Positions 43,026 to 51,429 of a stretch of 64,000 nucleotides of DNA are shown piece after piece. The position numbers and the translations under genes are program-made. The DNA is from Alkaliphilus transvaalensis ATCC 700919 (GTDB taxonomy: Bacteria; Bacillota; Clostridia; Peptostreptococcales; Natronincolaceae), in the NCBI RefSeq assembly GCF_000621485.1, contig NZ_JHYF01000009.1:124001-188000 (forward strand), given 5' to 3'. How positions within the stretch are numbered: position 1 is the stretch's first letter; every line of letters starts with the position of its first letter. The notes beneath the pieces were generated by a model, which searched no databases, was not told the origin of the DNA, and saw only the letters and a list, made by a program, of their open reading frames with translations.

Positions 43026-43283
43026 TTAGAATTTAAATGAACCAGTTCCACCAAATAGGATTAGTAATATTACAAAGACAAGAATTAAATTTTCATCAAG
43101 GAGACCAAAGAAACTACCAAATCCGCCTTTGCCACCGCATCCACCTTTTCCTCCACCGCTTAAACATAAGAATAATATTAAGCATAAAACGATTGGATTA
43201 ATTCCACCTTTACCTCTACCAATTCCACCAAATAAAGAACTTAGAAAATCATTATTGTTATTATTAGTAGCTACTTCACTCAT
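43026..43283 (-). CDS. Gly-rich hydrophobic small protein, sporulation-type
   Basis: An 85-residue protein with an Asn-rich start (MSEVATNNNNNDFLSSLFGG), a hydrophobic span (INPIVLCLILFLCLSGG), a short KGG/CGG cluster and a second span (NLILVFVILLILFGGTGSF). Such Gly-rich two-helix peptides occur in clostridial and bacillar spores (YjcZ-like proteins). The family link is only by resemblance. It has a good GAGTGGG site and its own terminator. Confidence 0.6.
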   Translation of the reverse strand: MSEVATNNNNNDFLSSLFGGIGRGKGGINPIVLCLILFLCLSGGGKGGCGGKGGFGSFFGLLDENLILVFVILLILFGGTGSFKF

Positions 43284-43463
43284 ACATGCCCACTCCTTTA
43301 TTCATTTTGTATTGAAAATAAATTCAATATTTATTGATATAATATGCCTGATGAGAAAATGTGTGATTAAGTTTTTGTTTTTTGTGATTTTCATCATATT
43401 AAAAAGGACATATTTGAGGTATCCTAACAAAAAGAATAATTAAAAATTTAAGGAGGATTTTTT

Positions 43464-44120
43464 ATGAGCGCATTTTTAGGACCTGTTCATCATTGGCTTT
43501 TCAATAAAATTAGATTGTTTGAAGAGCTGGAAAAAAATATTACTATAGAATTAACTAAGGAATATGGAGAAGAGGTAAAAGTAATAAGTGATAGTATGGA
43601 GAAGCAATATGGACAGTTCATACCTAACCAACCTCTTGAGACATTAATTGATACAAATAATATCCACGGATGGTTGCAGAATAAAATCGTAATTGCAGAA
43701 ACTCGACAAGCAGCAACTTTAAAGAAATTTATTGATCAATTTGGTAATGGTGTTATCTCTATTGCTGAATCAGTATTTCTTCAACAGGGTACAGATTGTG
43801 GTAAAGCTGTAAATGATCAGTCAAATTCATTAAGTGCCATCGATATCTATAAGCAATTAAATGACTACTTATTAGATGGGATGCCCTGCGACCATGTAAA
43901 TAACTTAACTGTAGCAGAGCCAACCCATTTAAAATGGAATACTGTAAGATGTCTACATCAACCCTATTGGCTAGAAGCCGGTGTCGATGTTAATACGATG
44001 TATCAATTAAGATTCGCTTGGATCAAGTCCTTTATTGAAGCTGCAAACCCTACCTTCACTTATCATGTAGAGGGTAAAGGTGGTAACGATGGCTTTGTTC
44101 ATAGCATTGTAACGAAATAA
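43464..44120 (+). CDS. Conserved protein of unknown function (begins SAFLGPVHHWLF)
   Basis: A 218-residue soluble protein starting behind AAGGAGG. Distinctive blocks are the FLGPVHHWLFNKI start, INGWLQ-like IHGWLQNKIVIAETRQAA near 65-82, QQGTDCGKA near 110, LLDGMPCDHVN near 136 and the C-terminal RCLHQPYWLEAGVD near 160. The His, Cys and Trp positions suggest a metal or cofactor site. I do not recognise an assigned family. It has its own terminator and no operon partner. Confidence 0.65.
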   Translation: MSAFLGPVHHWLFNKIRLFEELEKNITIELTKEYGEEVKVISDSMEKQYGQFIPNQPLETLIDTNNIHGWLQNKIVIAETRQAATLKKFIDQFGNGVISIAESVFLQQGTDCGKAVNDQSNSLSAIDIYKQLNDYLLDGMPCDHVNNLTVAEPTHLKWNTVRCLHQPYWLEAGVDVNTMYQLRFAWIKSFIEAANPTFTYHVEGKGGNDGFVHSIVTK

Positions 44121-44121
44121 C

Positions 44122-44172
44122 AAAAAAGATCGGCTAGTTTTTATAAATCAAATTCCTAGCTGATCTTTTTTT
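44122..44172. terminator. Bidirectional terminator between convergent genes
   Basis: AAAAAAGATCGGCTAG pairs with CTAGCTGATCTTTTTT (one mismatch) across a 19-base loop. It serves the plus-strand unknown gene and the minus-strand thioredoxin-like gene. Confidence 0.85.
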
Positions 44173-44177
44173 ATTAT

Positions 44178-44768
44178 TTATTGATATCTATTGTGTAAAT
44201 CTTCTAATGTTAAAGCCCCGATATGTAAATCTACAATAACCCCATCTTCATTAATAAAAAAAGTTGTTGGTGTAAATATAATTCCATAACTAAAACCAAC
44301 CGCTACTTTTTCATCCAGCAATATAGGGAACTGATAATTATTCTTTTCCATGAAATCGGCAACTACTTTTGAACTTTCTCCTAGATTTACCCCCAAAACA
44401 ACAATCTCTTGATCTTTATATTCTAAATAAAAGTCATTTAATGCAGGCATCTCTTCAACGCATGCTGGACAGTCAGTTGACCAAAAGTTTAAAACTACCT
44501 TCTTTCCACGATAATCCGTTAAGTTCTCTTCTTGACCTGCTAAATTTTTTAATGAAAAATTAGCTGCAATATTGCCTCTTCTTATACCAATTTCTTGTTG
44601 ATCCTTCTGCCGCTCTTTCAGCTGATTTACCATCAGTTCTTCTAGAGGAACATTGTTTTCTTCTTCCATCGTTATATTCTTAATAATATTATTATCAAGA
44701 TAGTATAAACCTCCTAAAAGCGCAAGGAAAATTAATACACCCGCCACCACTTGTTTCACTATAATCAC
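44178..44768 (-). CDS. Membrane-anchored thiol-disulfide oxidoreductase (TlpA/ResA-like)
   Basis: A 196-residue extracytoplasmic thioredoxin-fold protein with an N-terminal membrane anchor (about 6-26). The redox motif is NFWSTDCPACVEEMPAL near 92-108 (C-x2-C), and the cis-Pro loop is FTPTTFFI near 168. It follows ccdA by 8 bases, so CcdA can pass electrons across the membrane to it. Cytochrome c or cysteine reduction on the outside, or spore-related disulfide reduction (StoA/CcdA), are possible roles. Confidence 0.88.
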   Translation of the reverse strand: MIIVKQVVAGVLIFLALLGGLYYLDNNIIKNITMEEENNVPLEELMVNQLKERQKDQQEIGIRRGNIAANFSLKNLAGQEENLTDYRGKKVVLNFWSTDCPACVEEMPALNDFYLEYKDQEIVVLGVNLGESSKVVADFMEKNNYQFPILLDEKVAVGFSYGIIFTPTTFFINEDGVIVDLHIGALTLEDLHNRYQ

Positions 44769-44776
44769 CTCTTTTA

Positions 44777-45481
44777 CTAAATCTTAAAATTATAAAAGTC
44801 AAAATAACGATTTAAAACACTAAGTCTGTTTGTAAAAATTAATATACCCACAAAAATCATTACAACACCACCTATTTTCGAGATAATAGGTAATACCCTA
44901 TCATAACGATTTAAAATCCTCTGAAAACCGCTAATTGTTAAAGCAGTAATTAAAAAAGGCACCGCCATTCCTATTGAATAGACCAATAACAATAAGATAC
45001 CTAAATAAATACTTGATGTAGTGCTAACATATAATAAAACAGATGCTAAAACTGGGCCAACACATGGTGTCCAGCCTGTTGCAAAGGCCATCCCCATTAA
45101 TAGAGCATCCCCTCCATGTTTTATCACCTTAGGGGATTTAAACCTTAATTCTTTATTTAAAAAACTTAATTTTAATAACCCTAACATCTTTAGCCCAAAA
45201 GCAATGATAAAGAGCCCACCAACTCTAATTAAAAGTATTCGATAACGGATAAAAAAACTACCGATGGCCCCTACTGAAGCTCCCATTAAGACAAAAATAA
45301 AAGAGAAACCCAAAACAAATAGAATACCTCTTTTAAGGACAAAAGAGCCCTTAATATCGTTTCCTTCATCAAAGTTATTGGTGATAAAGCCCACATAGGC
45401 AGGGACTAACGATAAAACACAAGGAGAGAGAAAGGAAACCATACCAGCCAGAAAAATTAAAAGTACAGATAGATCAACCAT
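44777..45481 (-). CDS. ccdA: Cytochrome c biogenesis protein CcdA (transmembrane thiol carrier)
   Basis: A protein of about 234 residues with six helices that carries reducing equivalents from cytosolic thioredoxin outward. The two redox Cys are in FLSPCVLSLVPAYVGF near residue 18 and ATGWTPCVGPVLA near 128, each in the family's S/T-P-C context. The ATG used here has GAGGAGGC upstream; thirteen extra in-frame codons lack a ribosome-binding site and run into a repeat copy. It forms an operon with the thioredoxin-like gene. Confidence 0.9.
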   Translation of the reverse strand: MVDLSVLLIFLAGMVSFLSPCVLSLVPAYVGFITNNFDEGNDIKGSFVLKRGILFVLGFSFIFVLMGASVGAIGSFFIRYRILLIRVGGLFIIAFGLKMLGLLKLSFLNKELRFKSPKVIKHGGDALLMGMAFATGWTPCVGPVLASVLLYVSTTSSIYLGILLLLVYSIGMAVPFLITALTISGFQRILNRYDRVLPIISKIGGVVMIFVGILIFTNRLSVLNRYFDFYNFKI

Positions 45482-45497
45482 ATTAGCCTCCTCTACA

Positions 45498-45593
45498 ATG
45501 AGGAAATTACTTAATACCATAACGCTGAATTATATTCCAACTTTAAAAATATTAAAACTGAGTCGTCCATTATGAAATGAGTAATTTCCTTTA
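45498..45593. repeat. Dispersed intergenic repeat, 96-bp paired copy upstream of ccdA
   Basis: The left end is ATGAGGAAATTAC and the right end GAGTAATTTCCTTTA (imperfect inverse). The interior CTGAGTCGTCCATTATGAAA is nearly identical to the 22.4 kb copy. Read on the ccdA strand it contains TTTTAA, 17 bases and TATAAT, so it may supply the ccdA promoter. Confidence 0.65.
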
Positions 45594-45847
45594 AGATCTA
45601 CTTATAGTATACAGCATTATATTAATATATTTCAATTTTGCAATTTTGCAATTTTAAGATATATATCTTGAAACATATAAATGTTCATTTGACATTCCCA
45701 TAAATCTACTATCAATTATCACACTTTATCAGTTATGTAATTTTCTCAGCCATCTAATCTGCTTAGTCATGTAATTTTCTCAACGTTAATTTCCAAAAGT
45801 AAATTGAACTAACTTAAAAACTTAATTTAACAATTCATTAATATGCA
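45594..45847. repeat. AT-rich spacer with several repeat ends
   Basis: TTATGTAATTTTCTCA (45733-45748) and TCATGTAATTTTCTCA (45767-45782) are two same-orientation repeat ends 34 bases apart. CATAAATCTACTATCAATTA before them resembles the 62.9 kb copy. Together with the 96-bp copy this spacer upstream of ccdA is mostly repeat-derived. No gene was seen. Confidence 0.45.
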
Positions 45848-46612
45848 TTAGCTTCCACTTTTATAATTCCGATCCATTACTTCTTTTTGGTATATAATAT
45901 AAGTCTTATACAATTTATTAAAACCTTCTACTGCTACGATCAGTTCTTCTTCCCTCGGTTGCCACACTGTAAGCCACTGTAGTCCGTTAATTACTACATC
46001 CCATTTAGATTCTTTAGTTGCAATTTTCTTTAAGACCTGAATTGCTACTAAAAATAAAAGTAGTTGTAGACCTATAGAATCAAAGTTTAAAAAATAAAAA
46101 ACAACCCATAAAACAACAAAAATAGCAGCTAGATTTGTACCACATCGCTTATTAAACCTTGATGATTCCTTTGCAAGGGGTAAATTAACATAACCATGTT
46201 TAATATAGCAGTTAATTACCTTATGCTCTGCTCCGTGATATCTCAACATTCGGCTAATTTTTTTATAATTTAAAAGGACCAGAGCAAGTCCACCACTCCA
46301 TAGTAACCACTTATTAATAGATAAATCTAAAAGATTACTAAAAAGAGGAATATGAATATATTCATCTAAAAATAATAGGGCTATTAAGGTTAATATACTC
46401 CATCTAATTTTTTTATCAAATATTTTCCACTGATAATAGATTAGACTAATACCGCCTATTAGTGGTTTTTTTTCAAGCTTCCTTATCCATTTTTTAGGTA
46501 AAATCCATTCCAATTGAAATTTTAAATTACCTTTTTTATTGGTGGTTTTTAGTTTGAATATATCACAAAAAAAAGTTATTCCATTTAAATGGGCATAGCC
46601 ACCTAACTTCAT
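45848..46612 (-). CDS. DUF1385 membrane protein
   Basis: A 254-residue membrane protein with hydrophobic segments near 75-90, 102-122, 165-185 and 188-205. The diagnostic DUF1385 blocks are MLRYHGAEHKVINCYIKHG near 128-146 and SSRFNKRCGTNLAAIFVVLWV near 157-177, followed by WDVVINGLQWLTVWQPREEELIVA. The family is widespread in Firmicutes next to prfA or rpmE and its role is unknown. Here it stands alone, is short at the N-terminus and begins MKLGGYAHLNGITFF. Confidence 0.85.
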   Translation of the reverse strand: MKLGGYAHLNGITFFCDIFKLKTTNKKGNLKFQLEWILPKKWIRKLEKKPLIGGISLIYYQWKIFDKKIRWSILTLIALLFLDEYIHIPLFSNLLDLSINKWLLWSGGLALVLLNYKKISRMLRYHGAEHKVINCYIKHGYVNLPLAKESSRFNKRCGTNLAAIFVVLWVVFYFLNFDSIGLQLLLFLVAIQVLKKIATKESKWDVVINGLQWLTVWQPREEELIVAVEGFNKLYKTYIIYQKEVMDRNYKSGS

Positions 46613-46933
46613 ATTTACACTCCTTTAGAAAATCTTTAATATAAACTTAAAATTAATATGCAATTTCCTCATTTATGTAATTACCTTAATTTTGTAATTA
46701 CATGAATTCTAATTAACTCAATTTTAATTAACCTAATTTATTTATTATTCCTTACCTATCATTATAAGCCAAATTAATTTTTTTAACAAAGATACAGTCG
46801 ATTTTATCGGTTTTTCCTATTTATAGCAGCTATGTCGTGATAAAAATTACTAATTTATTTGACCTTTATCACATAGTTCTCTTTTTTTATTGGTTATAAT
46901 AAGAAAAAAGAGATTAATGGGAGGTTTTTTATT
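46613..46933. other. Divergent promoter region between the DUF1385 and hemerythrin genes
   Basis: This 321-base spacer holds a repeat end ATGCAATTTCCTCA (46658-46671), a second TTATGTAATTACC and GTAATTACATGAATTC nearby, and an 8-bp inverted repeat upstream of the hemerythrin gene. A TATAAT (46895-46900) lies about 33 bases upstream of the hemerythrin start. Confidence 0.45.
46837..46872 (+). promoter_or_regulatory. Inverted repeat GTGATAAA/TTTATCAC upstream of the hemerythrin gene
   Basis: GTGATAAA (46837-46844) and TTTATCAC (46865-46872) are perfect inverses with a centre-to-centre distance of 28 bases. The half sites resemble CRP/FNR-superfamily halves (GTGA/TCAC). A redox or NO-responsive regulator is a guess. 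Confidence 0.35.
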
Positions 46934-47506
46934 ATGACATTAAAGGCGATTCAAACCCTAAAGGATGAACACGTATATATTTTAAGAATGTTGAAGGTAG
47001 TAAGAAAATTATCTATTCATACATTAAACACAAAGGAAGTTTACTATGAAGGGTTCCATAAAGCAATAGACTTTATTAGAAATTACGCAGATAAATTTCA
47101 CCATGGAAAAGAAGAGGATTTATTATTTGAGGTAATGTCTAATGAGTTAGGAGAAGCTATTAAGACTGGACCTATTTATGGAATGTTGGCTGAGCATGAT
47201 TTAGGTCGTCTATTTATTAAAACTTTAGAAGAGGCTCTTTGGGCTGCTGAAAAAGGTAATGAAGAAGCAAAGGTAGACATCATCGCCAATGCCATCTGCT
47301 ATACTGACCTATTGTTCCGTCATATCGATAAGGAAGATAACGCCATCTTTAACTTTGGTGCTGAAAAATTAAGCCAAGAAGCCCTAGAAGCCATGGAGGT
47401 AGAATTCCATAAGATTCAAGATCAGTTAGATTATCTTGAAACAGAAAGAAAATATGTTGAATTATTATCTGAATTAGAAGAATATGTGGCTAAACTAGGT
47501 TTATAA
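46934..47506 (+). CDS. Hemerythrin-domain protein
   Basis: A 190-residue four-helix protein with the HHE pattern of a di-iron site: LKDEHVYILRML near 10-21 (His), KFHHGKEEDLLFEVM near 58-72 (His, Glu), MLAEHDLGRLF near 89-99 (His) and FRHIDKEDNAIF near 128-139 (His, Glu). In strict anaerobes such proteins bind O2 or NO or repair iron centres. GGGAGG precedes the start. It has a shared terminator with kamE. Confidence 0.88.
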   Translation: MTLKAIQTLKDEHVYILRMLKVVRKLSIHTLNTKEVYYEGFHKAIDFIRNYADKFHHGKEEDLLFEVMSNELGEAIKTGPIYGMLAEHDLGRLFIKTLEEALWAAEKGNEEAKVDIIANAICYTDLLFRHIDKEDNAIFNFGAEKLSQEALEAMEVEFHKIQDQLDYLETERKYVELLSELEEYVAKLGL

Positions 47507-47511
47507 ATGAT

Positions 47512-47554
47512 AAAAATCCCCTATTGGAAAATCAATATCCAATAAGGGATTTTT
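47512..47554. terminator. Bidirectional terminator between the hemerythrin gene and the lysine operon
   Basis: AAAAATCCC...ATTGG pairs with CCAAT...GGGATTTTT. It lies directly between the two convergent stop codons and marks the end of the lysine fermentation operon. Confidence 0.9.
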
Positions 47555-47558
47555 ATTT

Positions 47559-48350
47559 TTAGATAAGGTTCATCCGATTAACAATTTCCTTAACAGCAAA
47601 ACTCGCCACATCATCGGCATATTTACCAGGTCCAAAACCTGCATCATAGCCTAGTTCCTTAGCTAGTTCGTGGGAAATTCTTGGACCTCCACAAATTAAT
47701 ACCACTTTATCTCTAATTCCTTCAGCTTCTAATAATTCTACTAGATGAGTGAGGTTTTGAATATGGATATTTTTTTGAGTTACCGTTTGAGAAACTAAAA
47801 GAACATCTGCCTTAAGCTCTATTGCTTTACGAACAAATTCTTCATTCTCCACCTGACTTCCAAGGTTATAGGCATCGATCATGTCATATCGCTCTAACCC
47901 ATAATGACCTGCGTAGCCCTTCATGTTCATGATGGCATCGATTCCTACTGTATGGGCATCGGTCCCTGTACTGGCCCCCACCACCACAATATTTCTTTTA
48001 ATGTTCTCTTTTATATAATCATCGGTCTCCTTCATATCCATGACCTCTGTATTCACAGTTTCAACGTGGATTTCTTCATAGTTTATATGATGTAGTAAAT
48101 TGCCATAAACTACATAAAAGGTAAAATATTCATCTAGTTCTCCATGATGGGCTACATTTACTTCTACAAGTCCCATCTTTTTTGCTAATTCCTTCGCAGC
48201 TTCAATACCCTTATCGTCATCCTTTACTGGTAAAGTAAAACTAACTTGTACCTTACCATCATTCATTGTATCTCCGTAGGGTCTCAATTTAGTTAAGTCT
48301 AAGGACTTTTCGAAGTCCTTTTTTTCCATAGAATATAAACCGCCTGACAT
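47559..48350 (-). CDS. kamE: Lysine 5,6-aminomutase (beta-lysine 5,6-aminomutase) beta subunit
   Basis: A 263-residue B12-binding subunit of the adenosylcobalamin/PLP mutase that converts beta-lysine to 3,5-diaminohexanoate. TGTDAHTVGIDAIMNMKG has the D-x-H-x-x-G base-off cobalamin motif with His133. Lys144 follows, at the position of the PLP-binding Lys known for the C. sticklandii enzyme. VSQTV and ICGGPRIS further on complete the Rossmann-like cobalamin domain. It is the last gene of the operon, 39 bases after kamD, with GGGAGG before the ATG. Confidence 0.95.
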   Translation of the reverse strand: MSGGLYSMEKKDFEKSLDLTKLRPYGDTMNDGKVQVSFTLPVKDDDKGIEAAKELAKKMGLVEVNVAHHGELDEYFTFYVVYGNLLHHINYEEIHVETVNTEVMDMKETDDYIKENIKRNIVVVGASTGTDAHTVGIDAIMNMKGYAGHYGLERYDMIDAYNLGSQVENEEFVRKAIELKADVLLVSQTVTQKNIHIQNLTHLVELLEAEGIRDKVVLICGGPRISHELAKELGYDAGFGPGKYADDVASFAVKEIVNRMNLI

Positions 48351-48389
48351 TTAAATCCTCCCTTCAGCTACCCATTCTAATTTAAACAG

Positions 48390-49952
48390 TTAGCCCTCCA
48401 ACATCATAGTGATAAATGGATTATAATAATCTTTTTCCTTTACGATTACCCCATCTAAGCCTTTACCACTATCAATAGGTCTTTTAATACCTGCAAAGGT
48501 GCCCTTTTCTAAAGTATTAAATAAGCCGTCTCCTTCAATTTGCATAATTAATTGATGGGCTCCATCTAAAACTTCCTTAGCACGCCTTTGTATCATGCCA
48601 TCCTGTTTAAATTCAATCTCTTCTCCTAAATCAGCCATATTATTGAAAATATATTGGGCATTTTCAATTGCCAATGCTCGATCAGACATAAAGGGAGTAT
48701 GGATTGCTTCTGTTAACATTCCTAGTAAATGTAACTTTTGACCAGTCATGATTGTTATCATATTGAATAGGGCATCTTGTATATGGCCCTTAAAAATATT
48801 CCCCGTCATAAATTTAGTAGGAGGCATATATTTTAATGGAGCATCAGGGAAAATTTCCCTTGCCATCTGGGCTTGAGCTAGTTCATAAAGAAATCCATTT
48901 TTCATATTTGGATCGATTTCAAAGGCATGACCTAATCCCATTTGTTTAGGAGGAATACCTGCCTTTAAAGCCAGTTGCTCATTAATAAACTGGGAAGCTA
49001 ATACAGTATGGGCTTCCTCGTAGGCATCAGCAGTAGTTAAATAATTATCTTCACCTGTATTAATGATAACTCCTGCAAATCCGTTAATTACCCTAGAAAA
49101 AAACTGATCTACTATTGTACGCTTCATATTTATATCTCTAAAAAGAATACCATAGAGGGCATCATTTAACATTACATCTAGTCTTTCTAATGCTCCCATA
49201 GCTGCTATTTCAGGCATACAAAGTCCCGAACAATAGTTACAGAGTCTTATATATCTTCCTAGTTCTTCTCCTGCTTTGTCGAGGGCCTCTCGCATTAATC
49301 TAAAATTTTCCTGTGTAGCATAGGTTCCCCCAAAACCTTCTGTTGTTGCTCCATAGGGCACATAGTCTAATAAACTTTGACCCGTAGTTCTGATCACAGC
49401 AATGATATCTGCCCCTTGTTTCGCAGCAGCAACAGCCTGAATAATATCTTCATGAATGTTTCCTGTAGCTACTATTACATATAGATATGGGCCTTCTTTA
49501 TCGCCATATTCTTCAAGATAATTTTCTCTAACTTTACGATTACTTTTAATTCTCTCCACCGTGTTACGGGCAACTTTCTCTACAGCTAATTTAATTTCAA
49601 AGGGGTCACCCATTGATAGCTTCGTTAAATCTAACTCTTCCTTTGCCACCTGCTGGGCTATTTCTTGCGGAGATAAACCTGTTTGAAGCATTGCATTCCC
49701 AATGTACAATGCAATACCATTTCCGATTCCGTTTTCTTTTTTCACATGATCTACAATCACGTTAGGTAATGGTACATCATAGGCATCCACCCCGTCTATT
49801 CCAAGTAACCTGGCAACAGTTCTTTCAACTGCCACTGTTGTATGTTGATCTATAAAAATTTGAATATTCTCTGCAATTTCTTTAGCTGAGTTCCTTACTT
49901 TTTCAACCAGTTGGATATCTAAATTTAGCATCTTATTCGGTTTCTTCACCAT
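48390..49952 (-). CDS. kamD: Lysine 5,6-aminomutase alpha subunit
   Basis: A catalytic TIM-barrel subunit of about 520 residues that together with KamE forms the B12/PLP-dependent mutase. Recognisable blocks include VERTVARLLGIDGVDAYDVPLPN near 55, YVIVATGNIHEDIIQAVAAAKQGADIIAVIRTTGQSLLDYVPYGATTEGFGGTYATQENFRLMR in the middle (given here only as family landmark, residues about 163-226) and RLCNYCSGLCMPEIAAMGA near 237. The ATG chosen has AAGGAGG upstream and lies inside the kamC end (20-base overlap). Twelve further in-frame upstream codons lack a site. Confidence 0.93.
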   Translation of the reverse strand: MVKKPNKMLNLDIQLVEKVRNSAKEIAENIQIFIDQHTTVAVERTVARLLGIDGVDAYDVPLPNVIVDHVKKENGIGNGIALYIGNAMLQTGLSPQEIAQQVAKEELDLTKLSMGDPFEIKLAVEKVARNTVERIKSNRKVRENYLEEYGDKEGPYLYVIVATGNIHEDIIQAVAAAKQGADIIAVIRTTGQSLLDYVPYGATTEGFGGTYATQENFRLMREALDKAGEELGRYIRLCNYCSGLCMPEIAAMGALERLDVMLNDALYGILFRDINMKRTIVDQFFSRVINGFAGVIINTGEDNYLTTADAYEEAHTVLASQFINEQLALKAGIPPKQMGLGHAFEIDPNMKNGFLYELAQAQMAREIFPDAPLKYMPPTKFMTGNIFKGHIQDALFNMITIMTGQKLHLLGMLTEAIHTPFMSDRALAIENAQYIFNNMADLGEEIEFKQDGMIQRRAKEVLDGAHQLIMQIEGDGLFNTLEKGTFAGIKRPIDSGKGLDGVIVKEKDYYNPFITMMLEG

Positions 49953-51429
49953 AGAACTGCACCTCCTTATCATAATAAGATTTTGCAATGTTAATAATTT
50001 CTGACTCTAAGCCCAATAATGTTGCAATATTTAATGCATCAATTGGGACCTTTTTATCTTTTTTAACTGGCTCTAGTCTATAATCCATTAATTCTTGTAT
50101 TATTTTCAACCTTAAAGTTGAATCTAAATGATGTCCATTCATTAACCCTTTAAAGTCTACATGCTTTAAACCAATCACTTGATAATGGTTGATATCATCT
50201 TCAACAACACCATCAAAATGAGTAATAAAAACACTTATGGTCTTAAAACCCTTTAAATAGTCCATTACCGCCTTTACCAGCAACCTGCCTTCATGGGGAT
50301 TCGTTCCACTGGCAAACTCATCTACTAAAAGCAGCCCGCTACTCATTTTAATATCTTTAATATAGTCATTAATTTTAACGATTTCTCCCCCAAAGGTGCT
50401 TAAACCACCTCTTAAGGATTCATAGTCATTGGCTAGTAGATGGATAAAGTTAAATATAGGAAGCTCTAGTCTATCTGCAAAAACGTAAAATCCCATATGG
50501 GCTAAGAGTACATTGATTCCTAAGGTTTTTAAAGTAACACTTTTCCCCCCCATATTGGGTCCAGTTATAACGTTACACCCTTTTAAAAGTCTAATACTTA
50601 CCTTTGTAAATTTTCTATTTTGTCCTTCCAACAGATCTTCTAGATAGGGGTGTCTTCCCTCCTCCATTACTAGATGAAGGTCTCCATTAAACTGTGGTTT
50701 AGTACAGCCTTTTCCCAGTGCTAACTTTGCCTTTGCAATAGTAAAATCTAAAATACCTAAAGAATTGATATTCTTCTCTATTTTCTCTAGGTACGCCAAT
50801 AGCTTAAAGGATAGCTTTTCTCTTATCTCATTTTCTAGACAATTTTCCTCTTCTATCCATTTTAGTCTTTCATTTTTTAAATCCTCTAGTTTATCTAGTT
50901 TGTTTAAGTTAGTTTCTTGATAAATTAATTTTTCAACTAATCTCTTTTTCTCTCTTACTTCTTTTAAATGATCTGAATAAGCATCATAAATGCTAAAGGT
51001 GGCAAGATTTTGACCTTCTGGGTCTAACAAATCAATAACTTCCTCTAAATTATTAAAATTAACTCCTTCGATGGAAATCCCTAGTCCTTCGTAATTTTTT
51101 CTAATCTCTTCTCCGTAAATCGCAAATCGTTTTATTTCAAAAAGTTCGATATCATCCAAAATCCCTCTGTTTTTACATCGCTTTATACTGCCTCTTATGT
51201 CTTTTATCCTTGAAAACTCCTGTATCATATTATGATAGCTTTGGGGAGCTGTAGATAGACTCTTCATTACTTTCCCTAAGTCATCTAATGCTACTTTTAG
51301 TGAGGATAATTCTTTAATCCTATAGGGCTTTAAATTTTTAAGACAATCTTTCCCATAGGGAGTATGGATTTTTAGCTGATTTAAAATATACTCCAAATCA
51401 ATATTGTTTATTTTTTCTTCATTTCTCAT
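49933..51429 (-). CDS. kamC: MutS-like ATPase KamC (lysine 5,6-aminomutase reactivase ATPase)
   Basis: A protein of about 498 residues resembling the MutS core and ATPase domains without the mismatch-recognition part. Walker A is VITGPNMGGKSVTLK near 315, Walker B LLLVDEFASGTNPHEG near 397, and a long helical lever occupies about 100-280. In lysine-fermenting bacteria kamB and kamC sit between kamA and kamD and are annotated as the reactivating factor for the B12-dependent mutase. The ATG overlaps the kamB stop (ATGA); an upstream in-frame extension inside kamB is rejected. The activity is from family knowledge. Confidence 0.85.
   Translation of the reverse strand: MRNEEKINNIDLEYILNQLKIHTPYGKDCLKNLKPYRIKELSSLKVALDDLGKVMKSLSTAPQSYHNMIQEFSRIKDIRGSIKRCKNRGILDDIELFEIKRFAIYGEEIRKNYEGLGISIEGVNFNNLEEVIDLLDPEGQNLATFSIYDAYSDHLKEVREKKRLVEKLIYQETNLNKLDKLEDLKNERLKWIEEENCLENEIREKLSFKLLAYLEKIEKNINSLGILDFTIAKAKLALGKGCTKPQFNGDLHLVMEEGRHPYLEDLLEGQNRKFTKVSIRLLKGCNVITGPNMGGKSVTLKTLGINVLLAHMGFYVFADRLELPIFNFIHLLANDYESLRGGLSTFGGEIVKINDYIKDIKMSSGLLLVDEFASGTNPHEGRLLVKAVMDYLKGFKTISVFITHFDGVVEDDINHYQVIGLKHVDFKGLMNGHHLDSTLRLKIIQELMDYRLEPVKKDKKVPIDALNIATLLGLESEIINIAKSYYDKEVQFYGEETE

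Noticed and set aside
42863-43054. 63-codon frame between the SASP and Gly-rich genes
   Set aside because: It overlaps a strong terminator and the 3' end of the Gly-rich gene, lacks a ribosome-binding site and has AT-biased composition.
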